The position numbers were made by a program, and so were the translations under genes. A stretch of DNA of 64,000 bases from Citrobacter sp. MGH106 (GTDB lineage Bacteria; Pseudomonadota; Gammaproteobacteria; Enterobacterales; Enterobacteriaceae). Positions within the stretch are counted from its first letter, which is position 1, and every line of letters begins with the position of its first letter. The notes under the pieces are model-generated. The model was not told the DNA's origin, made no database searches, and saw only the letters and a list, made by a program, of their open reading frames with translations. The DNA lies in contig NZ_KQ089822.1 in NCBI RefSeq assembly GCF_001037495.1, positions 3,739,938-3,803,937 on the forward strand, given 5' to 3'. Shown here in pieces: positions 31,732-40,839 of the stretch.

Positions 31732-32375
31732 CGCTGTAGTTCATCCAACGCAGGGGCATCCAGATGCGATATGTCCCCTGCCGTTTCGACAACCCATCCC
31801 GGCGCCAGCCACAAACTTTCCTGATAATCGACGCGGGAAATTGAGCAGTTACGCAGACGCAACCGGCGTTCCGCCCATGCTGGCAATCCCAGAATCGTGC
31901 TCACCAGACAACCCAGAGCAATACCGTGACTCACCAGCAGTGGACGACTTCCCTGTGGAAGATCCAGACAGGATGCCAGGGCGGCGTTAACACGTTCCCC
32001 CAACTCCTGCATCGATTCTCCCTCCGGGATGCGGCCATCAACCGTTCCATTCACCAACTGGCGACGCCAACCCTCTTCCTCTTGCGTCAGAGAATCAATA
32101 TGGCGCTTTTCCAGCACCCCCATATTCAACTCGCGCAGTCGGGCATCAAAGGTAATATCACAGCCACAAGCCTGGGCAATGATTTCTGCGGTGCGTCGTG
32201 TACGACCTAAATCGCTACTGATGACATGAGTAATGCCAAGCGAGCGGGCGCGTTCGCCGACCTGCATGGCTTGCTGCTCACCTTTAGCGGTCAGTGGGCT
32301 ATCTGACTGGCCTTGAATACGTCGCTCGGCGTTCCACTGCGTCTCACCATGGCGAACAAGGTATACCTGTAACAT
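31728..32375 (-). CDS. gpmB: Histidine phosphatase family protein GpmB
   Basis: A 215-aa member of the phosphoglycerate-mutase-like histidine phosphatase branch. The catalytic RHG is at residues 8-10 (YLVRHGETQWN), with a second histidine in LLVSHGIALG. Although called a phosphoglycerate mutase 2, homologues act mainly as phosphatases and the physiological substrate is unclear. It is the E. coli YtjC length, and convergent with rob by a four-base overlap. Confidence 0.93.
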   Translation of the reverse strand: MLQVYLVRHGETQWNAERRIQGQSDSPLTAKGEQQAMQVGERARSLGITHVISSDLGRTRRTAEIIAQACGCDITFDARLRELNMGVLEKRHIDSLTQEEEGWRRQLVNGTVDGRIPEGESMQELGERVNAALASCLDLPQGSRPLLVSHGIALGCLVSTILGLPAWAERRLRLRNCSISRVDYQESLWLAPGWVVETAGDISHLDAPALDELQR

Positions 32376-32390
32376 GCGTTTTTTCCGTTA

Positions 32391-32588
32391 TATACTCGTC
32401 ATACTTTGAGTGGCAGATGCGTTGGCTACGAGTTACTCGGCTCATCCATGAGCCTCGCCCTTACGGGCCGCCGCTTTGCGGCGTTCAAATCTGTTCCTGA
32501 CAGATTAGTCGCTCCCCCAGCCACATAGTTATCTATGCACCAGGGGGGGTTTCTCGCTTGCCGCCTTCCTGTCACTCAAATTATATAG
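32391..32588 (-). repeat. Dispersed intergenic repeat, copy A (expanded)
   Basis: A roughly 198-bp element between the divergent gpmB and yjjX genes. Its ends carry an imperfect inverted repeat (CTTTGAGTGGCAG near 32404, CTGTCACTCAAAT near 32570). On the minus strand it reads GACAGGAAGGCGGCAAGCG ... GCATAGATAACTATGTGG ... GTATGACGAGTATA, sharing ordered blocks with copies at 53100-53204 and 58202-58328. It also carries extra hairpins (GGCTCAT/ATGAGCC, GCCGC/GCGGC, AATCTGT/ACAGATT). It is not a REP or ERIC unit. The yjjX promoter must overlap it or lie just to its right. Confidence 0.7.
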
Positions 32589-32625
32589 AATAGACTGCGA
32601 TGAATTTTTCAAACCGAGCTTAATT

Positions 32626-33141
32626 ATGCACAAGGTTATCTCTGCTACCACCAATCCTGCCAAAATTCAGGCAATTCTACAGGCATTTGAAGAGATTTTC
32701 GGTGAAGGATCCTGCCATATCGAACCCGCTGCCGTCGAGAGTGGTGTGCCAGAACAACCTCTTGGAAGTCAGGAAACGCGTACTGGCGCACGAAATCGGG
32801 TTGAAAACGCGCGCCGTCTGCATCCGCAGGCCGATTTCTGGGTAGCCATCGAAGCAGGAATTGATGATGACGCCACGTTCAGTTGGGTGGTGATTGATAA
32901 TGGCGCGCAGCGAGGCGAAGCGCGTTCAGCAACGTTACCGCTGCCTGCGGTTATTCTCGAAAAGGTCCGTCAGGGGGAAGCACTCGGTCCGGTGATGTCA
33001 CAGTATACGGGTATTGATGAGATCGGCCGTAAAGAGGGAGCAATTGGTGTCTTTACTGCAGGAAAACTGACGCGCTCCAGCGTTTACCACCAGGCAGTAA
33101 TTCTGGCGCTTAGCCCGTTTCATAACGCGGTGTATTGGTAG
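32626..33141 (+). CDS. yjjX: Inosine/xanthosine triphosphatase YjjX
   Basis: House-cleaning NTPase of the ITPase-like (Maf/HAM1-related) fold that hydrolyses ITP and XTP in E. coli. It is 171 aa. The N-terminal [10 protein letters not shown] nucleotide-binding loop (8-17), [10 protein letters not shown] and the C-terminal [15 protein letters not shown] are the family landmarks. Single gene, convergent with trpR across a REP pair. Confidence 0.95.
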   Translation: MHKVISATTNPAKIQAILQAFEEIFGEGSCHIEPAAVESGVPEQPLGSQETRTGARNRVENARRLHPQADFWVAIEAGIDDDATFSWVVIDNGAQRGEARSATLPLPAVILEKVRQGEALGPVMSQYTGIDEIGRKEGAIGVFTAGKLTRSSVYHQAVILALSPFHNAVYW

Positions 33142-33147
33142 CGTTGT

Positions 33148-33230
33148 GCCGGATGGCGGCTTCGCCTTATCCGGCATACGGCTCAGCGTCATTTGTAGGC
33201 CTGATAAAATGCGGCAGCATCGCCATCAGG
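33148..33230. repeat. BIME: two REP units between yjjX and trpR
   Basis: Unit one, 33148-33175, is GCCGGATGGCGG...CCTTATCCGGC. Unit two, 33194-33230, is a degenerate REP (TGTAGGCCTGATAAAATGC then GGCAGCATCGCCATCAGG). They fill the gap between convergent genes. Confidence 0.85.
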
Positions 33231-33234
33231 AAAT

Positions 33235-33576
<342 letters not shown>

Positions 33577-33580
33577 TTAT

Positions 33581-33635
33581 GGGGGAAGCGCGCTTGCTTC
33601 CCCCTTTTGTACTCTTTAACGAGTACGATAGCATA
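33581..33635 (-). promoter_or_regulatory. trpR promoter, Trp operator and leader hairpin
   Basis: The Trp operator is GTACTC-TTTAAC-GAGTAC at 33609-33626, with palindromic arms and one-base difference from the E. coli trpR operator. On the minus strand a -10-like TATGCT (33630-33635) precedes it. The leader contains a 9-bp hairpin, GGGGGAAGC (33581-33589) with GCTTCCCCC (33596-33604). The -35 would fall in the last codons of slt. Confidence 0.85.
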
Positions 33636-33650
33636 ACACACTCGACTCGA

Positions 33651-35588
33651 TCAGTAACGACGTTGCCATTCTGCGTTGCTCATCAACTCCGGTTTATCCC
33701 CCAGGAAATAGCGATAATAGGCGTCATAAGCCAGAACGTTTTTCACATACCCTCTTGTCTCAGAGAAAGGAATACTTTCAACAAATGCCACTGCGTCAAT
33801 TCGCCCAGCGCTATTACCAAGCCAGGTGCGAACGCGTCCCGGCCCGGCGTTATAGGCCGCAGAAGCAAAAATGCGGTTGTTGCCAAATTGCTGATATACA
33901 TACTGCAAATAGCTGGTACCGATGTTGATATTAGTTTCAGGATCCAGCAACTGACTGGAGCTGCTGTAACCTGGAATCGAGAACATTTTCACCGTATGCG
34001 TCGCGGTGCCCGGCATAATCTGCATCAACCCACTGGCTCCAACCGGTGATTTTACTTTCGGGTTCCATGCGCTTTCCTGACGCGCAATTGCCATCGCGTA
34101 GCTTTGCTGAATATCCTTCCCGCTGGTGTAGCGAGAAAACAGATCTTTGTAGGCCAGAGGGAAACGCTCTTCCAGATGATCCCAGAGTTTGCCGGCGATC
34201 GTTGCCTGCACGCTCAGATCCCACCAGTGGTTGTTGAATGCGTAACGCGCCAGTTGCGCCTGTTCAGACTTCGTGCGGCTGGTGACCAGATTCGCCCATT
34301 CACTGCGCGCAGTATTATCCATGTTCCAGTACATTAACTCACGTACGCGTGCCATTTCAGGTCCCTGAGTCAGGGCAGAGTTGACATCTGTAGGTGCTTT
34401 GTCGACCTTCAACTCATACTCTTCACCCAACTTTTGCGCCGCTACCATTGGATAGAAACCGCGCTGCTGCATCAAAGAATGCAGGATCTCTTTCGCTTCG
34501 GCATCACGCCCCCGCTCCAGCAACAGATCCGCCTGCCAGTAACGCCATTCATCCTTCTCTTTGGCTTCCATCGGCAAGCGCGCCAGCCAGGTATTCAGAC
34601 CACGCCGATCGCCAGTTCCCAGCGCCATCCGCACGCGACGTTCCACAAGCGTGGTGGATTGCGATCGCATAATAGCGTCATCACGCCATTTCGCCTGCTC
34701 GTCGGTAACATCATTGCCCATCAGGCGCCAGGCGACGATATCACGCAGCTCCTGAGTTTGATCGTCATTAAGCTGCTGCGCCTGCGCCAGTGACGGGATC
34801 ATCAAACGTGCATTTTCCACATCCTGACGCGCAACACTGGCAAACGCCACCGCCGCCATCTGGCGAGTGAAATCCGTTGCTCCAGTCGTGCGGGCAAATG
34901 TCATAACGGAATTAGGATCATTTGCCAGCGCGATGATCGCCGAAGCTATGGTCTGATACTCAGCTGGCATCTGTCCTGCCAGCGCAGTCACCAGCCCCGT
35001 ATTACCTGCTTTCATCGCCAGGCGAATACGTTCCAGATAAGCCAGCGGATCCTGAGTGCCCGATGCCCGCCAAACGCCGAATAATTTGTCACAGGCATTG
35101 GGCTGACTTTTTCCGCTAAGCCAAAGCTCTTTCGCCCCCTGCCAGGCTTCCTCTGCTTGCCCGGTGCTCCATTTCGCATAATAGTAGTTACATTGCGCTT
35201 CGGTAGTACCGGGTTTATCCGGGCTAAACGCTAACAATCCGCGCCAGTCTTCCCGACGAGCCAGCTCGTTCACAAAACGCGATTGCAATGTGCGGGCTGG
35301 AGGCAACGTAGGATTGGCACGCACAAAATTCGTTACAGTAATGGTGGGTTGATTCATGAGATCGTCAGTTATCTGACGATATTCAAGATAGGGATACAGA
35401 GGATAGCTCTTCAGGCCAGGCATCATCTGCTCTACAACATCCATCTGTCGGTTATCCCAGGCCTGCTTAATTTGCGCATAGCGGTTACGCTGCTCATCCA
35501 GAGAATCGGCCCGCGCCATTTGACTTACCGTCAGCAGACATACGCTGGCAGCCAGTAGGCGCCAGGTAAATTTTTTGGCTTTGTCCAC
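33651..35588 (-). CDS. slt: Soluble lytic murein transglycosylase Slt70
   Basis: Periplasmic enzyme that cleaves peptidoglycan between MurNAc and GlcNAc to form 1,6-anhydro-MurNAc. It is 645 aa, the E. coli length. The signal peptide ends after MARA (residue 27). A long alpha-helical superhelix occupies about 28-450; the lysozyme-like C domain holds the catalytic glutamate (about 478) in AIARQESAWNPKVKS and the GLMQIMP motif. Its end overlaps the trpR promoter region. Confidence 0.97.
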   Translation of the reverse strand: MDKAKKFTWRLLAASVCLLTVSQMARADSLDEQRNRYAQIKQAWDNRQMDVVEQMMPGLKSYPLYPYLEYRQITDDLMNQPTITVTNFVRANPTLPPARTLQSRFVNELARREDWRGLLAFSPDKPGTTEAQCNYYYAKWSTGQAEEAWQGAKELWLSGKSQPNACDKLFGVWRASGTQDPLAYLERIRLAMKAGNTGLVTALAGQMPAEYQTIASAIIALANDPNSVMTFARTTGATDFTRQMAAVAFASVARQDVENARLMIPSLAQAQQLNDDQTQELRDIVAWRLMGNDVTDEQAKWRDDAIMRSQSTTLVERRVRMALGTGDRRGLNTWLARLPMEAKEKDEWRYWQADLLLERGRDAEAKEILHSLMQQRGFYPMVAAQKLGEEYELKVDKAPTDVNSALTQGPEMARVRELMYWNMDNTARSEWANLVTSRTKSEQAQLARYAFNNHWWDLSVQATIAGKLWDHLEERFPLAYKDLFSRYTSGKDIQQSYAMAIARQESAWNPKVKSPVGASGLMQIMPGTATHTVKMFSIPGYSSSSQLLDPETNINIGTSYLQYVYQQFGNNRIFASAAYNAGPGRVRTWLGNSAGRIDAVAFVESIPFSETRGYVKNVLAYDAYYRYFLGDKPELMSNAEWQRRY

Positions 35589-35794
35589 AAGCTCTTCCTC
35601 TTGTCGTGTTACGTCTGTGCAGCATCATGCCGCTTAATAGATTTATGCTAACCAGACATTACAGAATGTGCCACGTTCCGGACACTTTTTTACTTTTGTT
35701 GCGCGTGAGATCTGCTGGCTGGGATTAGACCGTGAAAAAGGCTACACTTCGCCTTTGATAACTATTCATCACTATAAAAGAGGCGAAGTCCAAC

Positions 35795-37462
35795 GTGGCT
35801 CAATTCGTTTATACCATGCATCGTGTCGGCAAAGTGGTTCCGCCGAAACGTCATATTCTTAAAAACATCTCTCTGAGTTTCTTCCCTGGCGCCAAAATCG
35901 GCGTGCTCGGTCTGAACGGCGCGGGTAAATCTACCCTGCTGCGCATCATGGCCGGCATTGACACCGACATCGAGGGCGAAGCACGTCCACAGCCAGGTAT
36001 CAAGATCGGTTACCTACCGCAGGAACCGAAACTGAACCCGGAACATACCGTTCGTGAATCAGTTGAAGAAGCTGTTGCCGAAGTCGTTAACGCCCTGAAA
36101 GGCCTGGATGAAGTGTACGCGAAGTACGCTGAACCCGATGCTGATTTCGACAAGCTCGCCGCACAACAGGGCAAGTTTGAAGAGATTATTCAGGCGCACG
36201 ACGGTCATAATCTCAACGTGCAGCTCGAACGTGCCGCTGACGCATTGCGTCTGCCAGACTGGGATGCAAAAATTGAGAAGCTCTCCGGTGGTGAACGCCG
36301 CCGTGTCGCGCTGTGCCGCCTGCTGCTGGAAAAGCCAGACATGCTGCTGCTCGACGAACCAACCAACCACCTGGATGCCGAATCTGTTGCGTGGCTGGAA
36401 CGCTTCCTGCACGACTTCGAAGGCACTGTGGTGGCGATTACCCACGACCGTTACTTCCTCGATAACGTTGCCGGATGGATTCTGGAGCTGGACCGCGGCG
36501 AAGGTATTCCTTGGGAAGGTAACTACTCTTCCTGGCTGGAGCAGAAAGATCAGCGTCTGGCACAGGAAGCCTCTCAGGAAGCGGCCCGCCGCAAATCCAT
36601 TGAGAAAGAACTGGAATGGGTGCGTCAGGGTGCCAAAGGCCGTCAGTCTAAGGGCAAAGCCCGTCTGGCTCGCTTTGAAGAGCTCAACAACACCGAGTAC
36701 CAGAAACGTAACGAAACCAACGAACTGTTTATTCCACCAGGACCACGTCTGGGCGATAAAGTCGTTGAGGTCAGCAACCTGCGTAAATCCTACGGCGATC
36801 GTGTGCTGATCGACGACCTAAGCTTCTCCGTACCGAAAGGGGCTATCGTCGGCATTATTGGTCCGAACGGCGCGGGTAAATCGACTCTGTTCCGTATGCT
36901 GTCCGGTCAGGAACAACCTGACAGCGGCACCATCGAACTGGGTGAAACCGTCAAGCTGGCCTCCGTCGACCAGTTCCGTGACGCTATGGATAACAGCAAA
37001 ACCGTGTGGGAAGAAGTATCCGGTGGGCTGGATATTATGCGTATCGGCAACACTGAAATGCCAAGCCGCGCCTACGTAGGCCGCTTCAACTTCAAAGGTG
37101 TTGATCAGGGTAAACGTGTAGGCGAACTGTCCGGTGGTGAGCGTGGTCGTCTGCACCTCGCGAAGCTGCTGCAGGTTGGCGGCAACATGCTGCTGCTCGA
37201 TGAACCGACAAACGACCTGGATATCGAAACCCTGCGCGCGCTGGAAAACGCCTTGCTGGAGTTCCCGGGCTGCGCCATGGTTATCTCGCACGACCGTTGG
37301 TTCCTCGACCGTATCGCCACCCACATTCTGGATTACCAGGATGAAGGCAAAGTCGAGTTCTTCGAAGGTAACTTTACCGAATACGAAGAGTACAAGAAAC
37401 GTACCCTGGGTGCAGATGCGCTGGAACCGAAGCGTATCAAGTACAAGCGTATTGCGAAGTAA
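35795..37462 (+). CDS. ettA: Energy-dependent translational throttle protein EttA
   Basis: ABC-F ATPase that binds the ribosomal E site and gates the first peptide bond according to the ATP/ADP ratio. It is 555 aa with two ABC cassettes: Walker A GLNGAGKST at 39-47 and GPNGAGKST near 356, each followed by LSGGE signatures and LLLDEPTN Walker B sequences, joined by a basic P-site-tRNA interaction linker. The start codon is GTG at 35795. In K-12 the next gene would be nadR; here the capsule locus intervenes. Confidence 0.98.
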   Translation: MAQFVYTMHRVGKVVPPKRHILKNISLSFFPGAKIGVLGLNGAGKSTLLRIMAGIDTDIEGEARPQPGIKIGYLPQEPKLNPEHTVRESVEEAVAEVVNALKGLDEVYAKYAEPDADFDKLAAQQGKFEEIIQAHDGHNLNVQLERAADALRLPDWDAKIEKLSGGERRRVALCRLLLEKPDMLLLDEPTNHLDAESVAWLERFLHDFEGTVVAITHDRYFLDNVAGWILELDRGEGIPWEGNYSSWLEQKDQRLAQEASQEAARRKSIEKELEWVRQGAKGRQSKGKARLARFEELNNTEYQKRNETNELFIPPGPRLGDKVVEVSNLRKSYGDRVLIDDLSFSVPKGAIVGIIGPNGAGKSTLFRMLSGQEQPDSGTIELGETVKLASVDQFRDAMDNSKTVWEEVSGGLDIMRIGNTEMPSRAYVGRFNFKGVDQGKRVGELSGGERGRLHLAKLLQVGGNMLLLDEPTNDLDIETLRALENALLEFPGCAMVISHDRWFLDRIATHILDYQDEGKVEFFEGNFTEYEEYKKRTLGADALEPKRIKYKRIAK

Positions 37463-37471
37463 TACTACTCT

Positions 37472-37496
37472 AGCGGATGGCTCTGCCATCCGCTTT
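37472..37496 (+). terminator. Terminator after ettA
   Basis: AGCGGATGGC (37472-37481) pairs perfectly with GCCATCCGCT (37485-37494), loop TCT, then TTAATAAAA. This marks the left edge of the accessory capsule region. Confidence 0.8.
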
Positions 37497-37771
37497 AATA
37501 AAACTTAATACGATTTTAAGTTAGAATATAATCATTCATTTGAGAATAAAAAAATGGTAATTTTATTGCCACCTCTCCTATATCCATCAAAAAATATAAA
37601 TACTCTCAATACATACCACCTAAGAAAAACCAGTAATAGACAATCACAGTTGTAGTGTTTTAACAACTGTGCTAAAAAAACAGATACGTCATCAATTAAA
37701 CATTAACTTATATAGTTTATATATAAATAGACCCCAGCAATATTAAAACTCATTTGATAACATACAAAGGA
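37497..37771 (+). promoter_or_regulatory. AT-rich region upstream of kpsE
   Basis: About 275 very AT-rich bases without a credible long gene, containing the kpsE promoter. A 9-bp inverted repeat CACAGTTGT (37645-37653) / ACAACTGTG (37663-37671) may be an operator. A cluster of TATATA/TATAAA hexamers at about 37710-37730 could supply a -10. I see no JUMPstart/ops sequence on this side, unlike the kpsM side. Confidence 0.45.
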
Positions 37772-37900
37772 ATGATATGTTTCATCACATTATTTATTTT
37801 GAGTTGTATCGGCAAAAAGAATGCAATCAATGGGATAGATGAATATCTCACGCCAAGAATATTCTATCATCCCAACCGATTAATTAAGCTCATCGAATAA
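37772..37900 (+). CDS. Possible small exported peptide upstream of kpsE
   Basis: A 42-codon frame begins MICFITLFILSCIGKKNA and ends RLIKLIE, with its TAA only three bases before the kpsE ATG. The N-terminus resembles a very short lipoprotein signal (LFILSC), but lacks a basic start. AAAGGA at 37766-37771 abuts this ATG; it is better spaced for a second ATG at 37777 in another frame, encoding 21 codons. It may be a translation-coupling leader for kpsE, which has no good ribosome site of its own, or chance. Confidence 0.25.
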   Translation: MICFITLFILSCIGKKNAINGIDEYLTPRIFYHPNRLIKLIE

Positions 37901-37903
37901 CTC

Positions 37904-39073
37904 ATGGAAATAAAAAACACTTTACCCGATCACTCTATTGCCAGAAAAAAAAGACTGATCTGTTCAATTTTCAAAAAATGTCGCCAAATTGATATCCAGC
38001 ATCATTTGTGGAAAACGATGATCGCGGCCCCGATGTGCCTGCTAATTGTCTATCTGGTGATTTTCTGTCAACCTCGCTACGTCAGCGAAGCTAAAGTCGC
38101 GGTCAAACGTCAAAACGAACTCGACAATAGCAGTCTGAATGTTGGCTTGATATTGGGCGCATCGACCCCCTCTTCTGCGGAAGACTCGCTGTATCTGAAA
38201 GAGTACATTAACTCTCCGGATATGCTACAAAGCCTGGATAAGAAGCTCAATTTCCATCGAGCCTTCAGCCAAAGCGGCTGGGACTTTCTTTACCATCTTC
38301 CCATAGATATCACCACAGAACGCTACCTTGAATACTACCGCTCCCGTCTGAGCGTTGATTACGACGAAAAATCAGGTTTACTGTCAATTCAGACGCAAGG
38401 CTTCACGCCTGAGTTTGCTCAACAATTTAACCAAGCCATACTTAAGGAGTCAGAGCGTTTTATTAATGAGCTCTCGCATAAAATCATACGCGAGCAGATG
38501 CAGTTTGCTGAGGATGAACTACAGCAGGCGAAAGATCGCCTGAACAACAGTAAGAGTCATCTTCTGGCGTATCAAAATAATAATAATGTACTCGACCCAG
38601 CAGCTTCAGCCGAAGCAGCCAGTACGCTGGTCAATACACTGATGAGTAAAAAAATAGAGATGGAGGCAGATCTACGCAATCTGCTGACCTATTTACGTGA
38701 AGATGCTCCTCAGGTGGTCAGTACCCAAAATGCCATTAAGTCATTACAAGCCCAGATTGAAGTTGAGCAAAACAAAATTACCGCACCTGATGGCAAAAAA
38801 CTTAACAGCATGGCCGCTGATTTTGAAGAACTCAAAAACACGGTGAAATTTGATACCGATATATACGCCTTAGCGCTGAAAGCCATCGAGAAAACCAGAA
38901 TGGAAAGCGCACGTAAGCTAAAAACGCTATCCATAATTAGCTCACCACAATTACCGCAAGAATCTCGCTTTCCGAACATCCCCTATCTCTTAGCGAGCTG
39001 GTTATTAGTGTGTTGTCTGCTTTTTGGTACGACCAAATTATTGATCGCCATTATTGAAGATCACAAAGAATGA
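37904..39073 (+). CDS. kpsE: Capsule export inner-membrane protein KpsE
   Basis: Polysaccharide co-polymerase type 3 (PCP-3) protein, 389 aa, that links the KpsMT transporter to the periplasmic/outer-membrane KpsD. One helix is at about 38-56 (MIAAPMCLLIVYLVIFC), followed by a long periplasmic coiled-coil part (for example about 200-330, QMQFAEDELQQAKDRLNNSK) and a second helix near the C terminus (LLASWLLVCCLLFGTTKLLI). It fits KpsE in size and order. It is the first of four plus-strand genes kpsE-D-C-S. kpsF, which precedes kpsE in E. coli group 2 loci, is absent. Confidence 0.92.
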   Translation: MEIKNTLPDHSIARKKRLICSIFKKCRQIDIQHHLWKTMIAAPMCLLIVYLVIFCQPRYVSEAKVAVKRQNELDNSSLNVGLILGASTPSSAEDSLYLKEYINSPDMLQSLDKKLNFHRAFSQSGWDFLYHLPIDITTERYLEYYRSRLSVDYDEKSGLLSIQTQGFTPEFAQQFNQAILKESERFINELSHKIIREQMQFAEDELQQAKDRLNNSKSHLLAYQNNNNVLDPAASAEAASTLVNTLMSKKIEMEADLRNLLTYLREDAPQVVSTQNAIKSLQAQIEVEQNKITAPDGKKLNSMAADFEELKNTVKFDTDIYALALKAIEKTRMESARKLKTLSIISSPQLPQESRFPNIPYLLASWLLVCCLLFGTTKLLIAIIEDHKE

Positions 39074-39106
39074 TATCCGCCACCGATATAAATGACAGAG
39101 TCTATT

Positions 39107-40777
39107 ATGAAATTAGTTAAATCGATTCTTGTATTGAGCATCTTACTATCCTGCCAGGTTTTGGCTGTCGGAATTACTGCGGATCAGCAGCTAACCGGTG
39201 CTGCAGCACTCCCTGAAGCACTCGTAGCCAAAACACAGACCACGGACAACAGCGGCTTTGATAACACACCGATGCCAACGCCTGCACCGGTGTTAAGCCG
39301 TATGTTCGGTGCTCAGCTGTTTACCGGTACCACCGCTGATAGCGGTGCCAGTATCGGCTTTAATCCCAATTACATTATCGGACTTGGCGATACCATTCAG
39401 ATTAGATTGTGGGGAGCATTTAATTTTGACGGAGCCCTCCCCGTCGATCCCAAAGGAAACATTTTTGTCCCCAACATCGGCCCACTGAACGTTAACGGCA
39501 TAAATAACAGCCAGTTAAACAGTCGAGTGACGACCAAAGTGAAAGAAGTCTATCAGTCGAATGTCAACGTCTATGCTTCGCTTCTTCAGGCGCAACCGGT
39601 AAAAGTATTCGTCACAGGGTACGTCAGAAATCCCGGGCTATATGGCGGCGTCGCCTCCGATTCGCTGCTCTCTTATCTGAGTAAAGCGGGCGGAGTGGAT
39701 AGTGAGCGAGGAAGCTACGTGGATATCACTGTGAAACGTGGTAAGAGTGTACGTGCACACGTCAATCTTTATGATTTTCTGCTCAATGGTTCACTGAATC
39801 TTTCTCAGTTTTCCGATGGGGATACAATTATCGTCGGCCCTCGACAATACACCTTTAGCGTAGAAGGTGATGTTTATAACAGCTATGACTTCGAGTTCCA
39901 CAATAGCACCATTCCCGTTTCAGAAGCGCTGGCATGGTCGCGTCCCAAACCGGGAGCAACGCATTTCACTATTATCCGCCAGCAGGGGGCAATGAAGCGG
40001 ACGGAGTATCACCCACTAAACAGTTCACCAGGCAAAATCCTGCAGGATGGCGATAAACTTATCATCAGCTCCGACCGCTACGCTGGCACCATACAGATTC
40101 GCATTGAAGGCGCTCACTCTGGTGAACATGCTGTCGTATTGCCATACGGCTCCACAATGAAACAGGTGCTGGCGCAGATTAAACCTAACAACATGTCGCA
40201 ACTCAGTAGTATTCAGCTTTACCGCCACTCAGTGGCGACCCGTCAGAAAGAAATGCTGAATACCTCTTTGCAAAAACTGGAAGAGGCTTCTTTGTCCTCT
40301 CAATCCGCTACGCAGGAAGAAGCTCGACTGCGTGTGCAGGAAGCCCAACTCGTCAGTCGTTTCGTAGCAAAAGCACGTAACGTGGTGCCTAAAGGTCAGG
40401 TCGTCCTTAACGGAAGTAATCTTGATAACGTCATCCTGGAAGATGGCGACGTTATTACGATCCCGGAGAAAACCTCATTAGTTATGATCCATGGTTCGGT
40501 TCTTTTTCCCAACGCAATATCCTGGAACGAGAAGCTGGATGTGGATGATTACATTGAGAAGTGCGGCGGTCTGACTCAAAAGTCCGGTCAGTCGAAAATC
40601 ATCGTTATTCACCAGGATGGTTCGGCGGTGGATGCCGACGACGTAGACGACGTTCTACCTGGCGATGAAATAATGGTACTGCCGATGTATGAAACTAAAA
40701 ATCTGGAAGTCACACGGGGTATTTCCACCATTCTTTATCAGTTGGCTGTAGCAGCAAAAGTCATTCTGGACCTGTAA
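39107..40777 (+). CDS. kpsD: Capsule export protein KpsD
   Basis: Outer-membrane polysaccharide export component, 556 aa from the ATG at 39107 ([17 protein letters not shown]); an earlier ATG at 39092 adds five residues. Very similar along its whole length to E. coli KpsD (for example [46 protein letters not shown]). A polysaccharide export/SLBB arrangement follows the signal peptide. The signal has LLSC at residues 13-16, which could be a lipobox, whereas an ordinary cut after VLA (residue 20) is also possible. It lies 33 bases after kpsE. Confidence 0.96.
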   Translation: MKLVKSILVLSILLSCQVLAVGITADQQLTGAAALPEALVAKTQTTDNSGFDNTPMPTPAPVLSRMFGAQLFTGTTADSGASIGFNPNYIIGLGDTIQIRLWGAFNFDGALPVDPKGNIFVPNIGPLNVNGINNSQLNSRVTTKVKEVYQSNVNVYASLLQAQPVKVFVTGYVRNPGLYGGVASDSLLSYLSKAGGVDSERGSYVDITVKRGKSVRAHVNLYDFLLNGSLNLSQFSDGDTIIVGPRQYTFSVEGDVYNSYDFEFHNSTIPVSEALAWSRPKPGATHFTIIRQQGAMKRTEYHPLNSSPGKILQDGDKLIISSDRYAGTIQIRIEGAHSGEHAVVLPYGSTMKQVLAQIKPNNMSQLSSIQLYRHSVATRQKEMLNTSLQKLEEASLSSQSATQEEARLRVQEAQLVSRFVAKARNVVPKGQVVLNGSNLDNVILEDGDVITIPEKTSLVMIHGSVLFPNAISWNEKLDVDDYIEKCGGLTQKSGQSKIIVIHQDGSAVDADDVDDVLPGDEIMVLPMYETKNLEVTRGISTILYQLAVAAKVILDL

Positions 40778-40839
40778 GACAAAGAGGGTGGCGGAGAGAT
40801 TCCGCCACCAAAAAAACACTAACATGGAAGCCATTCAGG

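Noticed and set aside
32391-32588. Reading the gpmB-yjjX repeat as an ERIC element
   Set aside because: The length and ends do not match the ERIC consensus I know; the shared blocks with the copies at 53100 and 58202 indicate a different family.
36108-36809. A 233-codon second plus-strand frame in ettA
   Set aside because: Same strand but out of frame with ettA, full of Trp/Cys/Thr runs typical of frame shadow.
37497-37560. Direct repeats marking an att site at the capsule locus ends
   Set aside because: I compared the sequence after ettA with that beside nadR (51770-51840) by eye and found no convincing shared repeat.
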